Below, piece after piece: positions 9,616-18,449 of a stretch of DNA of 64,000 bases. This DNA comes from a bacterium. GTDB lineage: Bacteria; Eisenbacteria; RBG-16-71-46; CAIMUX01. The notes under the pieces are model-generated. The model was not told the origin of the DNA and ran no database searches. It saw only the letters and a list, made by a program, of their open reading frames with translations. The translations under genes and the position numbers were made by a program. Positions within the stretch are counted from its first letter, which is position 1. Each line of letters opens with the position of its first letter. The stretch covers positions 1 to 64,000 of the forward strand of contig JAUIHP010000025.1 in assembly GCA_030431975.1 (NCBI GenBank), read 5' to 3'.

Positions 9616-10995
9616 CTACCGAGGCCCGGTCTCTTCAACGAGCTCGCGGAGCGGGCGACCGCAGGCAGCCTCGAGTTCTATCAGCATGAGCGCCGACGCT
9701 TCGGCCCATTCGTTCGCGTCTCGCCTTGCTGCAAGCAGTCGTTTCTGGGCTTCAAGGACCGAGAGAAACCCCGTCTTGCCGGCGCGGAATGCTTCCCGCG
9801 CAAGCTCCAAGCTCGATTCTCGAAGCGGAGTGATGTTGTCTCGGTATGCGCGCGCCGTTTCCAGAGTGGAGATAAGCCGTTGATGAGCAGCGCGCACCTG
9901 CTGGTGTGTCTCAACGGTGAGCGCATCGAGAGTTGTCTGGGCTTGTTGGTGTCGGAGCTCGGCCCTGGCGACTTGGGCGCCGTTTCGATCGAAGAGAGGA
10001 AGCTCCATGTCGAGCCCCGGCCCTATCTCGTGCTCGCCGCCTCGCGACTCGAGCTCGACCCCGCCTCGCAGTTCGCGAAGGAACAGTCGCTTCTCGAGAG
10101 AGATCTCCGACTCAATGGCTTGCATGTTCTCTCTTGCGGCCCGAAGGTCGAGCCTGTGCCGGGTGGCGCTTGCTATCAACACTTCAAGGTCAACGCCCGT
10201 GTCAGGCGGCGGCGCGAGTGGGGTCGTGAGCGAGAGCGCCTCGGGTCCGACTTCTAGGCCGAGAAGCGTTGCGAGCCGGAGCTTCTTCTCGAACTCGTGC
10301 AGGCTTGCAGACCGCAGTCGTACCTCTTGCTCGACGTGCTCGGCCCGCGCAGCGTTCGCCTCGGCCTCTGTCGCCGCTCCCGCTTCTTGCCGAGCCAAGG
10401 TGAGCTCGAGGAACTCACCGGTAGATACGAGATTCTCTTCTTCAACCAGTCGAGCACCCGTGGCCGCTACGGCTGCGACGTACGCTGCCTTCGTGCTGGC
10501 AACGAGTTGTGCAGAACGGTGAGCTACCTCTAGAACGGTGCGCTCGAGGCGCTGCTCCTGAACGCGCTTCCTCGCAGGGCGGTGCCACAGGTCGATGAGG
10601 TTCCAGGCCAGCCGAGCTTCAAGGGTCGTATCGCCGTCACCATTCGGGAACCGGAGGGCTGCCCCGATCGAGGGATTCGAAAGGAGACCGGACTGGACGA
10701 CCTCAGCACGAGAGATGCCGATTCCAAAGAAGGCCGCCTGAAGGTCCCTGTTGTTCAGAAGCGCAATCTCGACCGCTTCGTCTGCGCTCACCCCGCCAGC
10801 CAAGCGGCTCGCAATCTGTTCCTGTGCGTGCGGTTCCTCGGGCGGCACAACAATGAGCCTGCCGTCGGTGGCGGCTGCCTTGGCGGCGTGGTCGCTTGCG
10901 CGGTCGTAGTCGGCCGTGGGGCGGACCGAGGCGCACCCAGTGACGACCAAGAGCGCGGTCGAGAGGAGGGCGAACACCGGTCTATGATGGCGCAT
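9616..10995 (-). CDS. TolC/CzcC-like outer-membrane efflux lipoprotein, system 2
   Basis: 459 aa. The N-terminus has a lipoprotein signal with lipobox LVVTGC, so the mature protein is probably lipid-anchored like CusC and OprM. The body has the duplicated helical architecture of outer-membrane factors (SADEAVEIALLNNRDLQAA at the start of repeat 1, DLRAARENMQAIESEISLEK in repeat 2, MELPLFDRNGAQVARAEL). Its start overlaps the end of the pump gene by 14 bases, the third step of a tightly packed adaptor-pump-channel operon on the minus strand. Confidence 0.9.
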   Translation of the reverse strand: MRHHRPVFALLSTALLVVTGCASVRPTADYDRASDHAAKAAATDGRLIVVPPEEPHAQEQIASRLAGGVSADEAVEIALLNNRDLQAAFFGIGISRAEVVQSGLLSNPSIGAALRFPNGDGDTTLEARLAWNLIDLWHRPARKRVQEQRLERTVLEVAHRSAQLVASTKAAYVAAVAATGARLVEEENLVSTGEFLELTLARQEAGAATEAEANAARAEHVEQEVRLRSASLHEFEKKLRLATLLGLEVGPEALSLTTPLAPPPDTGVDLEVLIASATRHRLDLRAARENMQAIESEISLEKRLFLRELRGGVELESRGGEHEIGPGLDMELPLFDRNGAQVARAELRHQQAQTTLDALTVETHQQVRAAHQRLISTLETARAYRDNITPLRESSLELAREAFRAGKTGFLSVLEAQKRLLAARRDANEWAEASALMLIELEAACGRPLRELVEETGPR

Positions 10996-13900
10996 CGGAC
11001 ACCTCGGTCACTAGCTCACGTTTCGGAGCTGTCAGCATATAAAGGAGCGGGAGCACAAAGAGCGTGAGGATTGTCGATGTGAGCACGCCGGCGACGACCA
11101 CCGTTGCCAGCGGCCGTTGCACCTCAGCGCCGACGCCAGTGGATATCGCCATCGGAATGAATCCGGCGGCGTCGGTGATGGCAGTGGCGAGCACGGGGCG
11201 CAGGCGCTGCTTTGCAGCCGCTGTGACGGCCTCGACAAGCGGCCGTCCCTGTTCCAGAAACGACCGAATCGCGGCCACGAGAATCTGTCCGTTCAGCACG
11301 GCGATGCCGATGAGGGCGATGAATCCGATAGCGGCGCTCACGCTAAACGGAATCCCGCGGAGCCAGAGCGCGAACACACCGCCCACCGCCGCGAACGGAA
11401 TGCCCGTGTAGATGAGGAGTACCTCTCGAAAGTTCTTCAGACTGAAGTACAGGAGCAGAAAGACGAATACGAGGGTCATGGGCACGACAATCAAAAACCG
11501 CAACTTGGCCCGAGCCAGGTTCTCGAATTGGCCGCCCCAGTCGATGACGTACCCTGCCGGCAACGTGAGTTCTTGGTCGATTCGTCGCTGGGCCTCCTCT
11601 ACGAAGGACGAAACATCGCGGCCACGGACGTTGCATTGCACGCGAATGAGTCTCCGCCCCCACTCCCGATTGATCGTGGAGATTCCCTCTTCCTCTGCCA
11701 CGTGTGCAAGCTCCCCGAGCGGCAGACGAAGGCCGCTGGCTGTCGGGATAAGCGTGTTCTGCAGGGCCAAAACGTCCCGCCGGTGACTGTCGGGCAGCCG
11801 CGCGGCTAGTGGGAACTGCTTCTGCTCCTCAAAGACGTCTCCGACGCGCCGGCCGCCCACAACCTCTACGAAGTCGAGCACGTCTGCGCCAGACACTCCG
11901 TGGCGTGCGACCGCGTCAGGGTCGACGCGAATACGCAGCGTTGGTTGGCCGGTGATCTGGTCAACGGCAATATCCGATTGTCCTGGGATGTCAAGGAGGA
12001 TGCGCTGCACGTCGTCAGCGACGCGCACGAGTTCGTCAAAGTCGTCGCCATAGATTTTGATTCCGAGGTCAGAGCGAATCCCTGAAACCATTTCGTTCAG
12101 CCGCATCTCAATGGGCTGCGTTGCGACGATGTTGAGCCCGGGCAAGTCGTCGACTTCCTCCTGCATCGCAGCCACGAGTTCGGCCTGCGTGCTGGCCTTT
12201 GTCCACTGCTTGCGCGGATGCAGGGAAATAAAGATGTCAGTAAGCTCCAGGCCCATAGGGTCGGTGGCCACCTCGGCGGTTCCGATGCGGCTCCAGACAT
12301 GGCGTATCTCATCTGGAAACTCTTCGAGCAGGAGCTTCTCAATCTCGGTGTTGTATCGAACGGACTCGTCAAGCGATACGCCAGCGAGGCGAATCGTGTT
12401 CAACACGATGCCCCCTTCGCTCAGACGCGGAATGAATTCGCCGCCGATGCGGGTCGCAAGGCCTGCTGCACTCAGGACGCCGACGAGAGCGACGCTCAGG
12501 GTCATCCACCGAAACCGTAGAGCGCCATCAAGTAACTTGGAGTAGGTTGCGACGAGCCAGGTCGCGAATCGACCCTCCTTCTCGGTTGGGTTTCGTGGCA
12601 GGAAGTAGTAGCCAAGCACCGGCGAGAGCGTCAGCGCGAGAATGAGAGCGCCGACAAGGGCAAATATGAATGTCCAGGCCATGGGCCGGAACATCTTGCC
12701 TTCCATCCCCTCGAGCGTGAGGACGGGCACGAACACAACAGCAATGATGGCCATTCCGAAGGCGATTGGTCGGGCCACCTGGCGCGCGGACGCAAGAACG
12801 ATGTCGAGTCGCTCGCGTGGGGAGAGTCGGCGGCCGAGCTTCCGTGTGCGTTCAGCGAGGCGCCTCATGTTGGATTCGGTCATCACGACCGAGCCGTCGA
12901 CGAGAATGCCGAAGTCAATGGCACCGAGGCTAAGAAGGCTTGCGGCGATAGCGAAACGATACATACCAATGACCGCAAAGAGCATCGCGAGCGGAATAAC
13001 GATGGCAACGAGCAGCCCGGCGCGGAGATTGCCAAGCAGGACGAGGAGCACGACGACTACGAGAAGCGCCCCCGCGACCAGGTTGTGTTCGACGGTCCCG
13101 ATGACTTTGCTCGTAAGCTCTGTCCGGTCGTAGACAACGTCAACGATGACATCCTCGGGCAGTGACTTCTGAACGCTCGCCAGGCGGTCTTTAAGCCGCT
13201 CCGTGACAACCTTCCCGTTCTCGCCCATGAGCATGAACGCCAGTCCGAGAACGACTTCCCCCTGCCCGCCGGCAGATACCGCGCCGCGCCGAATCTCGTG
13301 GTCGATTCGGACATCTTCAGCGACGTCGCGGATGCGAATAGGAACGCCATCAAATGACGACATGACGATGTTCTCGATCTGCTCCAACGTGGATACACGT
13401 CCGAGGCCGTGCACGAGCTTCGACTGGCCGCCCGAGGTGAGAACCCCGCCGCCTACGTTCTGGTTGTTCCGCTCAAGGGCCGCGAATACGTCGCCTAGAG
13501 TAAGGTTGTACTTGAGAAGCGCCGCGGGTGACATGATGACGTGGTACTGCTTCTCGTGCCCCCCCCAGGAGTTCACTTCCGCAACTCCAGGGACCTTCCG
13601 TAGCTCGGGCTTCACGACCCAATCATGAAGCGTCCGAAGTTCCTCGAGCGTCCGGTTGGGGCTTTCTGAGCGGAGGACGTAGTGGAAGACCTCCCCGAGT
13701 CCCGTCGCGATTGGGCCAAGCTGTGGGCGCTCGATGCCTGCGGCGAGAGACACGGAGGAGAGGCGCTCGGTGACATACTGGCGGGCGTCGGTGATGCTGG
13801 TGTCGTCGTCGAAGGTCGCTACGACCTGTGATAGTCCAAACTTCGATATCGAGCGCACGTTGGAGAGACCGGGCAGCCCGCCGATGGAGAGCTCGACGGG

Positions 13901-14101
13901 GAGCGTAATCTGCTGCTCAACCTCTTCGGGGTTAAGCGCCGGCGCCACGGTGTTGATTTGAACCTGGACGGGAGTGGTGTCCGGAAACGCGTCGACGGGC
14001 GTTCTAAGCAGAGTGAAGGCTCCGCCGCCGACAAGCAGGGCCGCAAGGAGGAGGACGAGGAGTCTGTTCTGCAGGGAGAGTTGAACGACGCGCTCAAGCA
14101 T
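10982..14101 (-). CDS. Heavy-metal efflux RND pump (CzcA/CnrA-like), system 2
   Basis: 1039 aa, full length for the HME-RND family. The start MLERVVQLSLQNR is the conserved N-terminal helix. TM4 reads AIDFGILVDGSVVMTES, the DFG-x-x-VDG-x-V-x-x-E type of CzcA, CnrA and NccA pumps, which handle divalent cations such as Zn, Co, Cd and Ni. The periplasmic porter subdomains and second TM block (GYVIDWGGQFENLARAK, then IAVLNGQILV) are intact. It works with the adaptor upstream (14119-15699) and the channel downstream. Substrate assignment is from the motif only. Confidence 0.92.
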   Translation of the reverse strand: MLERVVQLSLQNRLLVLLLAALLVGGGAFTLLRTPVDAFPDTTPVQVQINTVAPALNPEEVEQQITLPVELSIGGLPGLSNVRSISKFGLSQVVATFDDDTSITDARQYVTERLSSVSLAAGIERPQLGPIATGLGEVFHYVLRSESPNRTLEELRTLHDWVVKPELRKVPGVAEVNSWGGHEKQYHVIMSPAALLKYNLTLGDVFAALERNNQNVGGGVLTSGGQSKLVHGLGRVSTLEQIENIVMSSFDGVPIRIRDVAEDVRIDHEIRRGAVSAGGQGEVVLGLAFMLMGENGKVVTERLKDRLASVQKSLPEDVIVDVVYDRTELTSKVIGTVEHNLVAGALLVVVVLLVLLGNLRAGLLVAIVIPLAMLFAVIGMYRFAIAASLLSLGAIDFGILVDGSVVMTESNMRRLAERTRKLGRRLSPRERLDIVLASARQVARPIAFGMAIIAVVFVPVLTLEGMEGKMFRPMAWTFIFALVGALILALTLSPVLGYYFLPRNPTEKEGRFATWLVATYSKLLDGALRFRWMTLSVALVGVLSAAGLATRIGGEFIPRLSEGGIVLNTIRLAGVSLDESVRYNTEIEKLLLEEFPDEIRHVWSRIGTAEVATDPMGLELTDIFISLHPRKQWTKASTQAELVAAMQEEVDDLPGLNIVATQPIEMRLNEMVSGIRSDLGIKIYGDDFDELVRVADDVQRILLDIPGQSDIAVDQITGQPTLRIRVDPDAVARHGVSGADVLDFVEVVGGRRVGDVFEEQKQFPLAARLPDSHRRDVLALQNTLIPTASGLRLPLGELAHVAEEEGISTINREWGRRLIRVQCNVRGRDVSSFVEEAQRRIDQELTLPAGYVIDWGGQFENLARAKLRFLIVVPMTLVFVFLLLYFSLKNFREVLLIYTGIPFAAVGGVFALWLRGIPFSVSAAIGFIALIGIAVLNGQILVAAIRSFLEQGRPLVEAVTAAAKQRLRPVLATAITDAAGFIPMAISTGVGAEVQRPLATVVVAGVLTSTILTLFVLPLLYMLTAPKRELVTEVSDAPS

Positions 14102-14118
14102 TGGGGATCTCTGTGGTC

Positions 14119-15699
14119 CTAGTCATCAACACACCCTGCGCCGAGCCGCGACTTGAGGAACTCCGACATCGCTGTGAAGGCCCCCTCGACGACTACAGAC
14201 TCGTTCGGAAGGAGTCCGGCGGTCACGGCAAAGACGTCGTCCACGGAACGGGCAACGACAACCCGCCGCAATCCGAAGAGATCCTCTGCGTGCTTAACGA
14301 ACACGTAGGGTTGGTTCTCGAAGTGCTGCACGGCGTCGACCGGCACATTGAGAACGGGGCCGCTTGACGATAGAAGTACCTGGGCCTCGCCGAACATTCC
14401 CGCCTTCAGGCGTTGGTCCTCGTTGGGAACGACCGCCCGGGCGCGCACCATTCGGCTTTTTTCGTCGATAGAGGTGTTAATCCACGTGAGTTCTCCGCGA
14501 GTGCTGAGGCCAGGCACGCCGCTCATGGTGGCCTCGACCGCGAGACCGTCCTCGAGGAGCTGGGCGCCGGCGGCGGGAACTGACAGTGAGAGCCACATCG
14601 TTGCGAGGTCCGCCAGAGTGAACAGCGCCGTCCCTGGCTCAACGGCCTCGCCAACAACTGCGTCCCTCTCAACCAGAGTGCCCGCGTACGGGGCGCGAAC
14701 GAGAAGAGTCGCAGAGGCATCGCCGGTCCCTTCGACACGCTCAATCTCTCGCGCGGAGAGCCCGTAGTTCACTAGACGCTGCCGCGCGGTGCTGAGGGCA
14801 AGCTCAGCGTTTCTGTGCGCCGCAGCCGCCTCCTGCAGGTCCTTTTCTGACGAGATCTTCTTTGCCGCGAGACCTTGCTCTCTGTCGAATGAGACCCTCT
14901 TAAGCTCCGCATCGACTGCAGCGGAGACAAGCGCGGTCCTGGCGTCAGCAATATCGGCAGAGTGAAGCTCCACGAGAACTTCGCCAGCCTCGACCTCGGA
15001 GCCGACGTCGGCAAGAACCCGCCGCACGATGCCCGGGGCGAAGGGCGTGATTCGGGCTACGGCGTTCTCGTTGTACTGGACCTCGCACACGGCCGAGACG
15101 CTCGCTTGCACCTCGCTCGCTTCTGGAGAAGACGTGCGCAGTCCAGCTTTGGTGGCTGCTTCCGCAGACTCGAAGCGCACCTTCAGCTCTTGGCCGGGCT
15201 CAAGCTCCGCAGTTCTTTGCGGCTGACAAATGCCGCACTCGAGCTCTGGGACCTGGTGTTCGTTGCAGAAGAGCTCGGCGGAAGCACGGTCGTTCGAGGG
15301 AGACAGGACCGAGGAGCTGTTCTCCTTGACGGGTGCCTCGCTGTCCGCTTCCTTGAGCTCCGGGTGGCAGAGGAAACACTCGTCTTCGTAGAGAAAGTGC
15401 TCCGCGCAGTAAAGGCGAACCTTGTCCTCGAGCTGTGGCTGGCAAATCCAACACCGGTCTTCGTAGCGAGCGTGCTCGGAGCACCAGAGGCGCCCTGGCT
15501 CGCGTTTGCTGGCGTCGCAGATGAAGCACGTGTCACCGGCCTCCGAGTGACTGTGGACTGCGGTCACCTGGCTACCTTCGCCACCCACCCCTTTCTCACT
15601 AGGAGGAGAGCCATCGCCTCCACAGCCCGATGCAGTAGCGAGTAGCAGCGTACAGGCGAGGAGAGCCCCGAATCTGCGAACGCTGGAGAAGTTGGGCAT
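14119..15699 (-). CDS. RND adaptor with N-terminal Cys/His repeat domain, system 2
   Basis: 526 aa from the ATG ending at 15699, preceded by AAAGGAGG. A lipoprotein signal (lipobox ASGC, Cys26) is followed by an unusual segment, residues 57-160. It contains three to four copies of a unit, C-x-EH-x-x-x-x-x-x-C-x-x-C-x-P about 25 residues apart (LWCSEHARYEDRCWIC, LYCAEHFLYEDECFLC, LFCNEHQVPELECGIC). The rest is a normal adaptor: lipoyl halves (GIVRRVLADVGSEVEAGEVL), an alpha-hairpin and a beta barrel. The repeats look like zinc-ribbon-type metal sites able to sense or hand over metal at the pump mouth. Transcribed divergently from the ArsR-type gene, 87 bases away. Confidence 0.9.
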   Translation of the reverse strand: MPNFSSVRRFGALLACTLLLATASGCGGDGSPPSEKGVGGEGSQVTAVHSHSEAGDTCFICDASKREPGRLWCSEHARYEDRCWICQPQLEDKVRLYCAEHFLYEDECFLCHPELKEADSEAPVKENSSSVLSPSNDRASAELFCNEHQVPELECGICQPQRTAELEPGQELKVRFESAEAATKAGLRTSSPEASEVQASVSAVCEVQYNENAVARITPFAPGIVRRVLADVGSEVEAGEVLVELHSADIADARTALVSAAVDAELKRVSFDREQGLAAKKISSEKDLQEAAAAHRNAELALSTARQRLVNYGLSAREIERVEGTGDASATLLVRAPYAGTLVERDAVVGEAVEPGTALFTLADLATMWLSLSVPAAGAQLLEDGLAVEATMSGVPGLSTRGELTWINTSIDEKSRMVRARAVVPNEDQRLKAGMFGEAQVLLSSSGPVLNVPVDAVQHFENQPYVFVKHAEDLFGLRRVVVARSVDDVFAVTAGLLPNESVVVEGAFTAMSEFLKSRLGAGCVDD

Positions 15700-15749
15700 A
15701 AACCCTCCTTTCGGGTTGCGGGCCGGGGATGGACGAGAGAACCCCGTTC

Positions 15750-15779
15750 TTGCGCCGACCCTTGTGAGCATAGTATACT
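15750..15779 (+). promoter_or_regulatory. Promoter of the ArsR-type gene, with overlapping operator
   Basis: TTGCGC at 15750-15755 and TATACT at 15774-15779, separated by 18 bases. TATACT ends 7 bases before the ATG at 15787 and there is no ribosome binding site, so the transcript may be leaderless. AGTATACT is its own reverse complement, so a -10 element is also present for the divergent adaptor operon. An inverted pair GCATA (15768-15772) and TATGC (15786-15790) brackets the -10 and the start codon and could be the repressor's operator. Confidence 0.6.
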
Positions 15780-15786
15780 CGGATAT

Positions 15787-16215
15787 ATGCACAACTCTAC
15801 AAGTATCGACACAAAGGGCTCGGTCGTCAACGGCAAATGGCTCAGCGGCGCCTTCAAGGCGCTCTCTGACCCGACCCGCCTCCGAATGGTCCGGCTTCTC
15901 GCTGCAAATCGTTCCCAGTTATGCGTTTGTGAGTTTGTCGACTGCCTCGAAGAGCGGCAATACACCGTCTCCAGGGGGCTTCGGCTCCTTGAGCAAGCGG
16001 GACTAGTTGAGGGGCAGAAAGATGGTCGCTGGGTGTACTACTCGCTGGTCCAGGGAGATGACACCACGGCAACGTTGCTTCACGACCTCGTCGCATCAGT
16101 CTCCGGCGACGAGGTGTTTTCACTCGACCAGAGCCGCTTCGAAGGGCGAATGGCGCTTCGAGAGGACGGCCGCTGTCGCGTGGGCATTCAGACCGAAGGA
16201 CTCGTGGAGCGATGA
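15787..16215 (+). CDS. ArsR/SmtB-family metal-responsive repressor
   Basis: 142 aa winged-helix protein. The core (ALSDPTRLRMVRLLAANR, then QYTVSRGLRLLEQAGLVEG and RWVYYSL) is the ArsR/SmtB dimer fold, with the recognition helix around residues 55-72. Cys46 and Cys48 in LCVCEF match the ELCVCDL alpha-3 metal site that binds As(III), Cd or Pb in this family. It is divergently arranged with RND system 2 and shares its promoter region, so it most likely represses both operons and is released when metal binds. The C-terminal 40 residues extend beyond the usual length of about 100-120. Confidence 0.9.
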   Translation: MHNSTSIDTKGSVVNGKWLSGAFKALSDPTRLRMVRLLAANRSQLCVCEFVDCLEERQYTVSRGLRLLEQAGLVEGQKDGRWVYYSLVQGDDTTATLLHDLVASVSGDEVFSLDQSRFEGRMALREDGRCRVGIQTEGLVER

Positions 16216-16426
16216 TTCTGGAGGGTAAGAACGTCTCACTCGCTCCGGGAGGCCCCTCCCTGCATCAGAGTACGGTCCTTTCCATGCCGGCTCGTCCACT
16301 GCCACTCCCGGTGCGAACCGCGTGTAGAGCGTCGGTATCAGCACTCTCGAGATGCCCTCAGTGAACCCAGAAACGGGCTCCAGGTAGTACCGTCTGCTAC
16401 CGAGTCCGGCAGCCGGCCGGGAGCAA
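16216..16426. other. Intergenic region without a supported gene
   Basis: Between the ArsR-type gene and the decayed oxidase fragment. No ORF, RNA or strong hairpin seen. Confidence 0.4.
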
Positions 16427-16935
16427 CTAGTGTAGGAACATGACCTTTCGAGTCATGCGCCCTACGCCGCTTGAGAACCGAACGTAGTAGACGCCTTCTG
16501 CCACCTCGGCTCCAGATGCCTCACGACCATCCCACACGAACTCCCCTGCCCCATCCGCTTTCGCCAGGGAAGCTTTTTGCACCTGTCGTCCCCGACCGTC
16601 GAGCACTTGGGCAACTACTGGTCTATCGTCCTTGACAGGTCATCTGGAATCGGACGCTCTGTCTGAAGGGACTCGGTGCCGGGACAGAGACCCAAAAGGG
16701 GCCGCTGGAAGCATCCACACCGCTCGTCCCGGTAACGCCCACGGGAACATCCGCCGTGCCGAGAACCCGTTGTTCGGAGAGGTCAACGTTAGTCGAGATG
16801 AACCATGTGGGTCCCCGCTTGGGCACCCCTGACTAGCACGTCAAACCGCTCGCCAGGGGTCACCACGAGTCCTTCCTCATCGAAGGACCGGGAAGGGTGC
16901 GTCCATCGCTCGACAGGGCGCTTTGAACGGTACCA
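16427..16935 (-). pseudogene. 3' remnant of a multicopper oxidase with FlgD-like domain
   Basis: On the minus strand, translations in different frames match, piece by piece, the C-terminal third of the intact oxidase at 18450-19721. Examples are EGLVVTPGERFDVLVRG (about 16800-16870), LGTADVPVGVTGTSGVD, VPAPSPFRQSVRFQ and finally GEFVWDGREASGAEVAEGVY, ending TRKVMFLH at the TAG 16427-16429. At least two frame changes, near 16640 and 16800, and the missing N-terminal two-thirds make it non-functional. It is an inverted, diverged relic of a second oxidase copy, fused at its 5' side to a DUF2933 remnant. Confidence 0.8.
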
Positions 16936-16939
16936 AGTA

Positions 16940-17137
16940 GGTCGCTGTGGCCATGTCCGCGATGCATGAAGAGATGCACGAACGGGCACGCAAGGAGGAC
17001 AAGCCAGGGAAGGGCGCCGAAAAGATGTGCGGGTGCTCGGCGAAGAGAAGGAACGCGGCAATGACCACGAAAACGGCAAGCGCCAAGACTGTCCGCAGAG
17101 CCCGTTTCTTCGAGGGTCGGTCGTTGTAGTCCTTCAT
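16940..17137 (-). pseudogene. Frameshifted DUF2933-like small membrane protein (copy 1)
   Basis: The frame starting at 17137 (MKDYNDRPSKKRALR, then TVLALAVFVVIAAFLLFAEH) is a good DUF2933-type N-terminus. After LFAEH a one-base deletion relative to the other copy at 37.2 kb changes the frame. The rest, GALPWLVLLACPFVHLFM then HRGHGH, continues in a neighbouring frame. DUF2933 proteins are small membrane proteins often found beside copper genes. After the GHGHSDL stretch the sequence runs straight into the oxidase remnant. Confidence 0.75.
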
Positions 17138-17149
17138 CTCGTTCTCTTG

Positions 17150-17390
17150 TTCGTTTCAGGGTCGCCAAGAGACCAGCAGGCCGCGCTAGCGTCCGGGGTC
17201 ACCTGCTTCCGCGAGGACGACGACTCTCTTCCAGCGAGTGCTCGTGAAGAGTCTCGCCCCCAGTCAACTTGGCCGGACCCGAGAGGAGAGGGGTGCCCTC
17301 GAGAGGGAGCTTCGTTCGGAGGCGGAACCAGCCGTTTGATGATACGGCGTAGGACGGACTCCTGGAGTTCCAAAGCCTGTGGCCAGCTGT
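17150..17390 (-). pseudogene. Decayed copy of the beta-barrel protein gene at 36.4 kb
   Basis: The minus strand is closely similar in DNA sequence to 36722-36900 of the intact gene (ACAGGCTTTGGAACTC, CTCGGGTCCGGCCAAG) and then jumps to the last 40 bases (CCCCGGACGCTAGCGCGG). An internal block of roughly 230 bases is therefore lost, and the N-terminus is missing. It is followed by the DUF2933 remnant, the same gene order as at 36.4-37.4 kb. The two blocks are inverted relics of one duplication. Confidence 0.75.
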
Positions 17391-17531
17391 GCCTGCCCGT
17401 ATGGGAATTCCCTGAGTACCGGCTCGTCCTGTCCCTGTGCGATTCTTGTTTTAACATTCTTTTTTGGTTCGGCAGGTGAAGGGGAGGCTTCTTCATCACC
17501 ATCTGTTACTAACGCATCAGGAGGCCACGCT

Positions 17532-18446
17532 ATGCTCCATCGGATCGGAATTCCGGAAGGCTTCGGGCTTGTCCCAATCCTCATCGGAGCCACCGCCGCC
17601 AGCCTACTCGCTGGAAATGCCCTTGCCGAACGGCTCGCGGTCGATCTCTACGTACGCCCGGGAACCCTCGCCACAGTGGACGGCACCGTGCTCCCCACCC
17701 TCTGCTACGCGGAGCAAGAAACCGGGGACGCCGAGCTTCCCCCGCCTGCATTTCGTTTGGAAGCCGGAGATACTTGGGAGGTCACTCTCCACAACCAAGA
17801 TGATACCGCCCACGGAATCGAGGTCGTCGGTATCGGCGGTAGCTCTTCTTCGGTCGCACCTGGGTCGTCCGAACTCTTTGTCTTCGACTTCCCCTCATCG
17901 GGCACTTTTCTCTACCGCGATCCGGTGGCCTACCCGGTGAATCAGGGGGTGGGGCTGGCCGGAATAGTCGAGATCGCGGATCCCGGAGCCACCCATGACG
18001 CGGACTTCACTTGGCTGCTCATGGATCACTCTGAGGAATGGATGAATGGGGTGGAGTCCGGTCTCTCGATCGATACTGCTGTCTATATCCCGAACTACTT
18101 CACCGTGAATGGTCTCTCCGGGGCCGATACGAGTGGCGATCCTCGCGCCCATATCACCGGCCGGGTGGGCGATCAGCTGCTCATTCGCGTCGCCAATGGG
18201 GGTCTCCGAATCCACACCCTTCACTTTCACGGGTACCACGTCGATGTCATGAGCCGCAACGGCGCTGAGTTGGCCGACCCCATCTCCAAGGACACCGTCC
18301 CCATCCCCTCGGGCGAAACGGCCGAGCTCATGCTTACGCCCCACCAGGGCGGCATCTTTCCAATCCACGATCACGTCGTCCTCTCCGTGGCCGCGAATGG
18401 CGTCTATCCCCTGGGTATGATCGTCTTCACCGACATTCAGGAGTAA
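17532..18446 (+). CDS. Secreted cupredoxin/multicopper-oxidase-like protein
   Basis: 304 aa. The ATG at 17532 is chosen because it begins a plausible signal peptide (about residues 1-32, ending LAGNALA); the longer frame is Cys-rich noise. The first cupredoxin-like domain lacks an obvious copper ligand set (HGIEVVGIGGSS). The second has HTLHFHGYHVDV and IFPIHDH, resembling the HxH copper ligands of multicopper oxidases, but the HCH-x-x-x-H block is absent. It may be a copper-binding or electron-transfer partner of the oxidase encoded 3 bases downstream. Likely role: periplasmic copper oxidation or storage. Confidence 0.8.
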   Translation: MLHRIGIPEGFGLVPILIGATAASLLAGNALAERLAVDLYVRPGTLATVDGTVLPTLCYAEQETGDAELPPPAFRLEAGDTWEVTLHNQDDTAHGIEVVGIGGSSSSVAPGSSELFVFDFPSSGTFLYRDPVAYPVNQGVGLAGIVEIADPGATHDADFTWLLMDHSEEWMNGVESGLSIDTAVYIPNYFTVNGLSGADTSGDPRAHITGRVGDQLLIRVANGGLRIHTLHFHGYHVDVMSRNGAELADPISKDTVPIPSGETAELMLTPHQGGIFPIHDHVVLSVAANGVYPLGMIVFTDIQE

Positions 18447-18449
18447 GTC

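Noticed and set aside
9211-10257. Long + strand ORF of 348 codons
   Set aside because: It is antisense to the outer-membrane channel gene and has an Arg/Ser-rich composition; a shadow of GC-rich coding.
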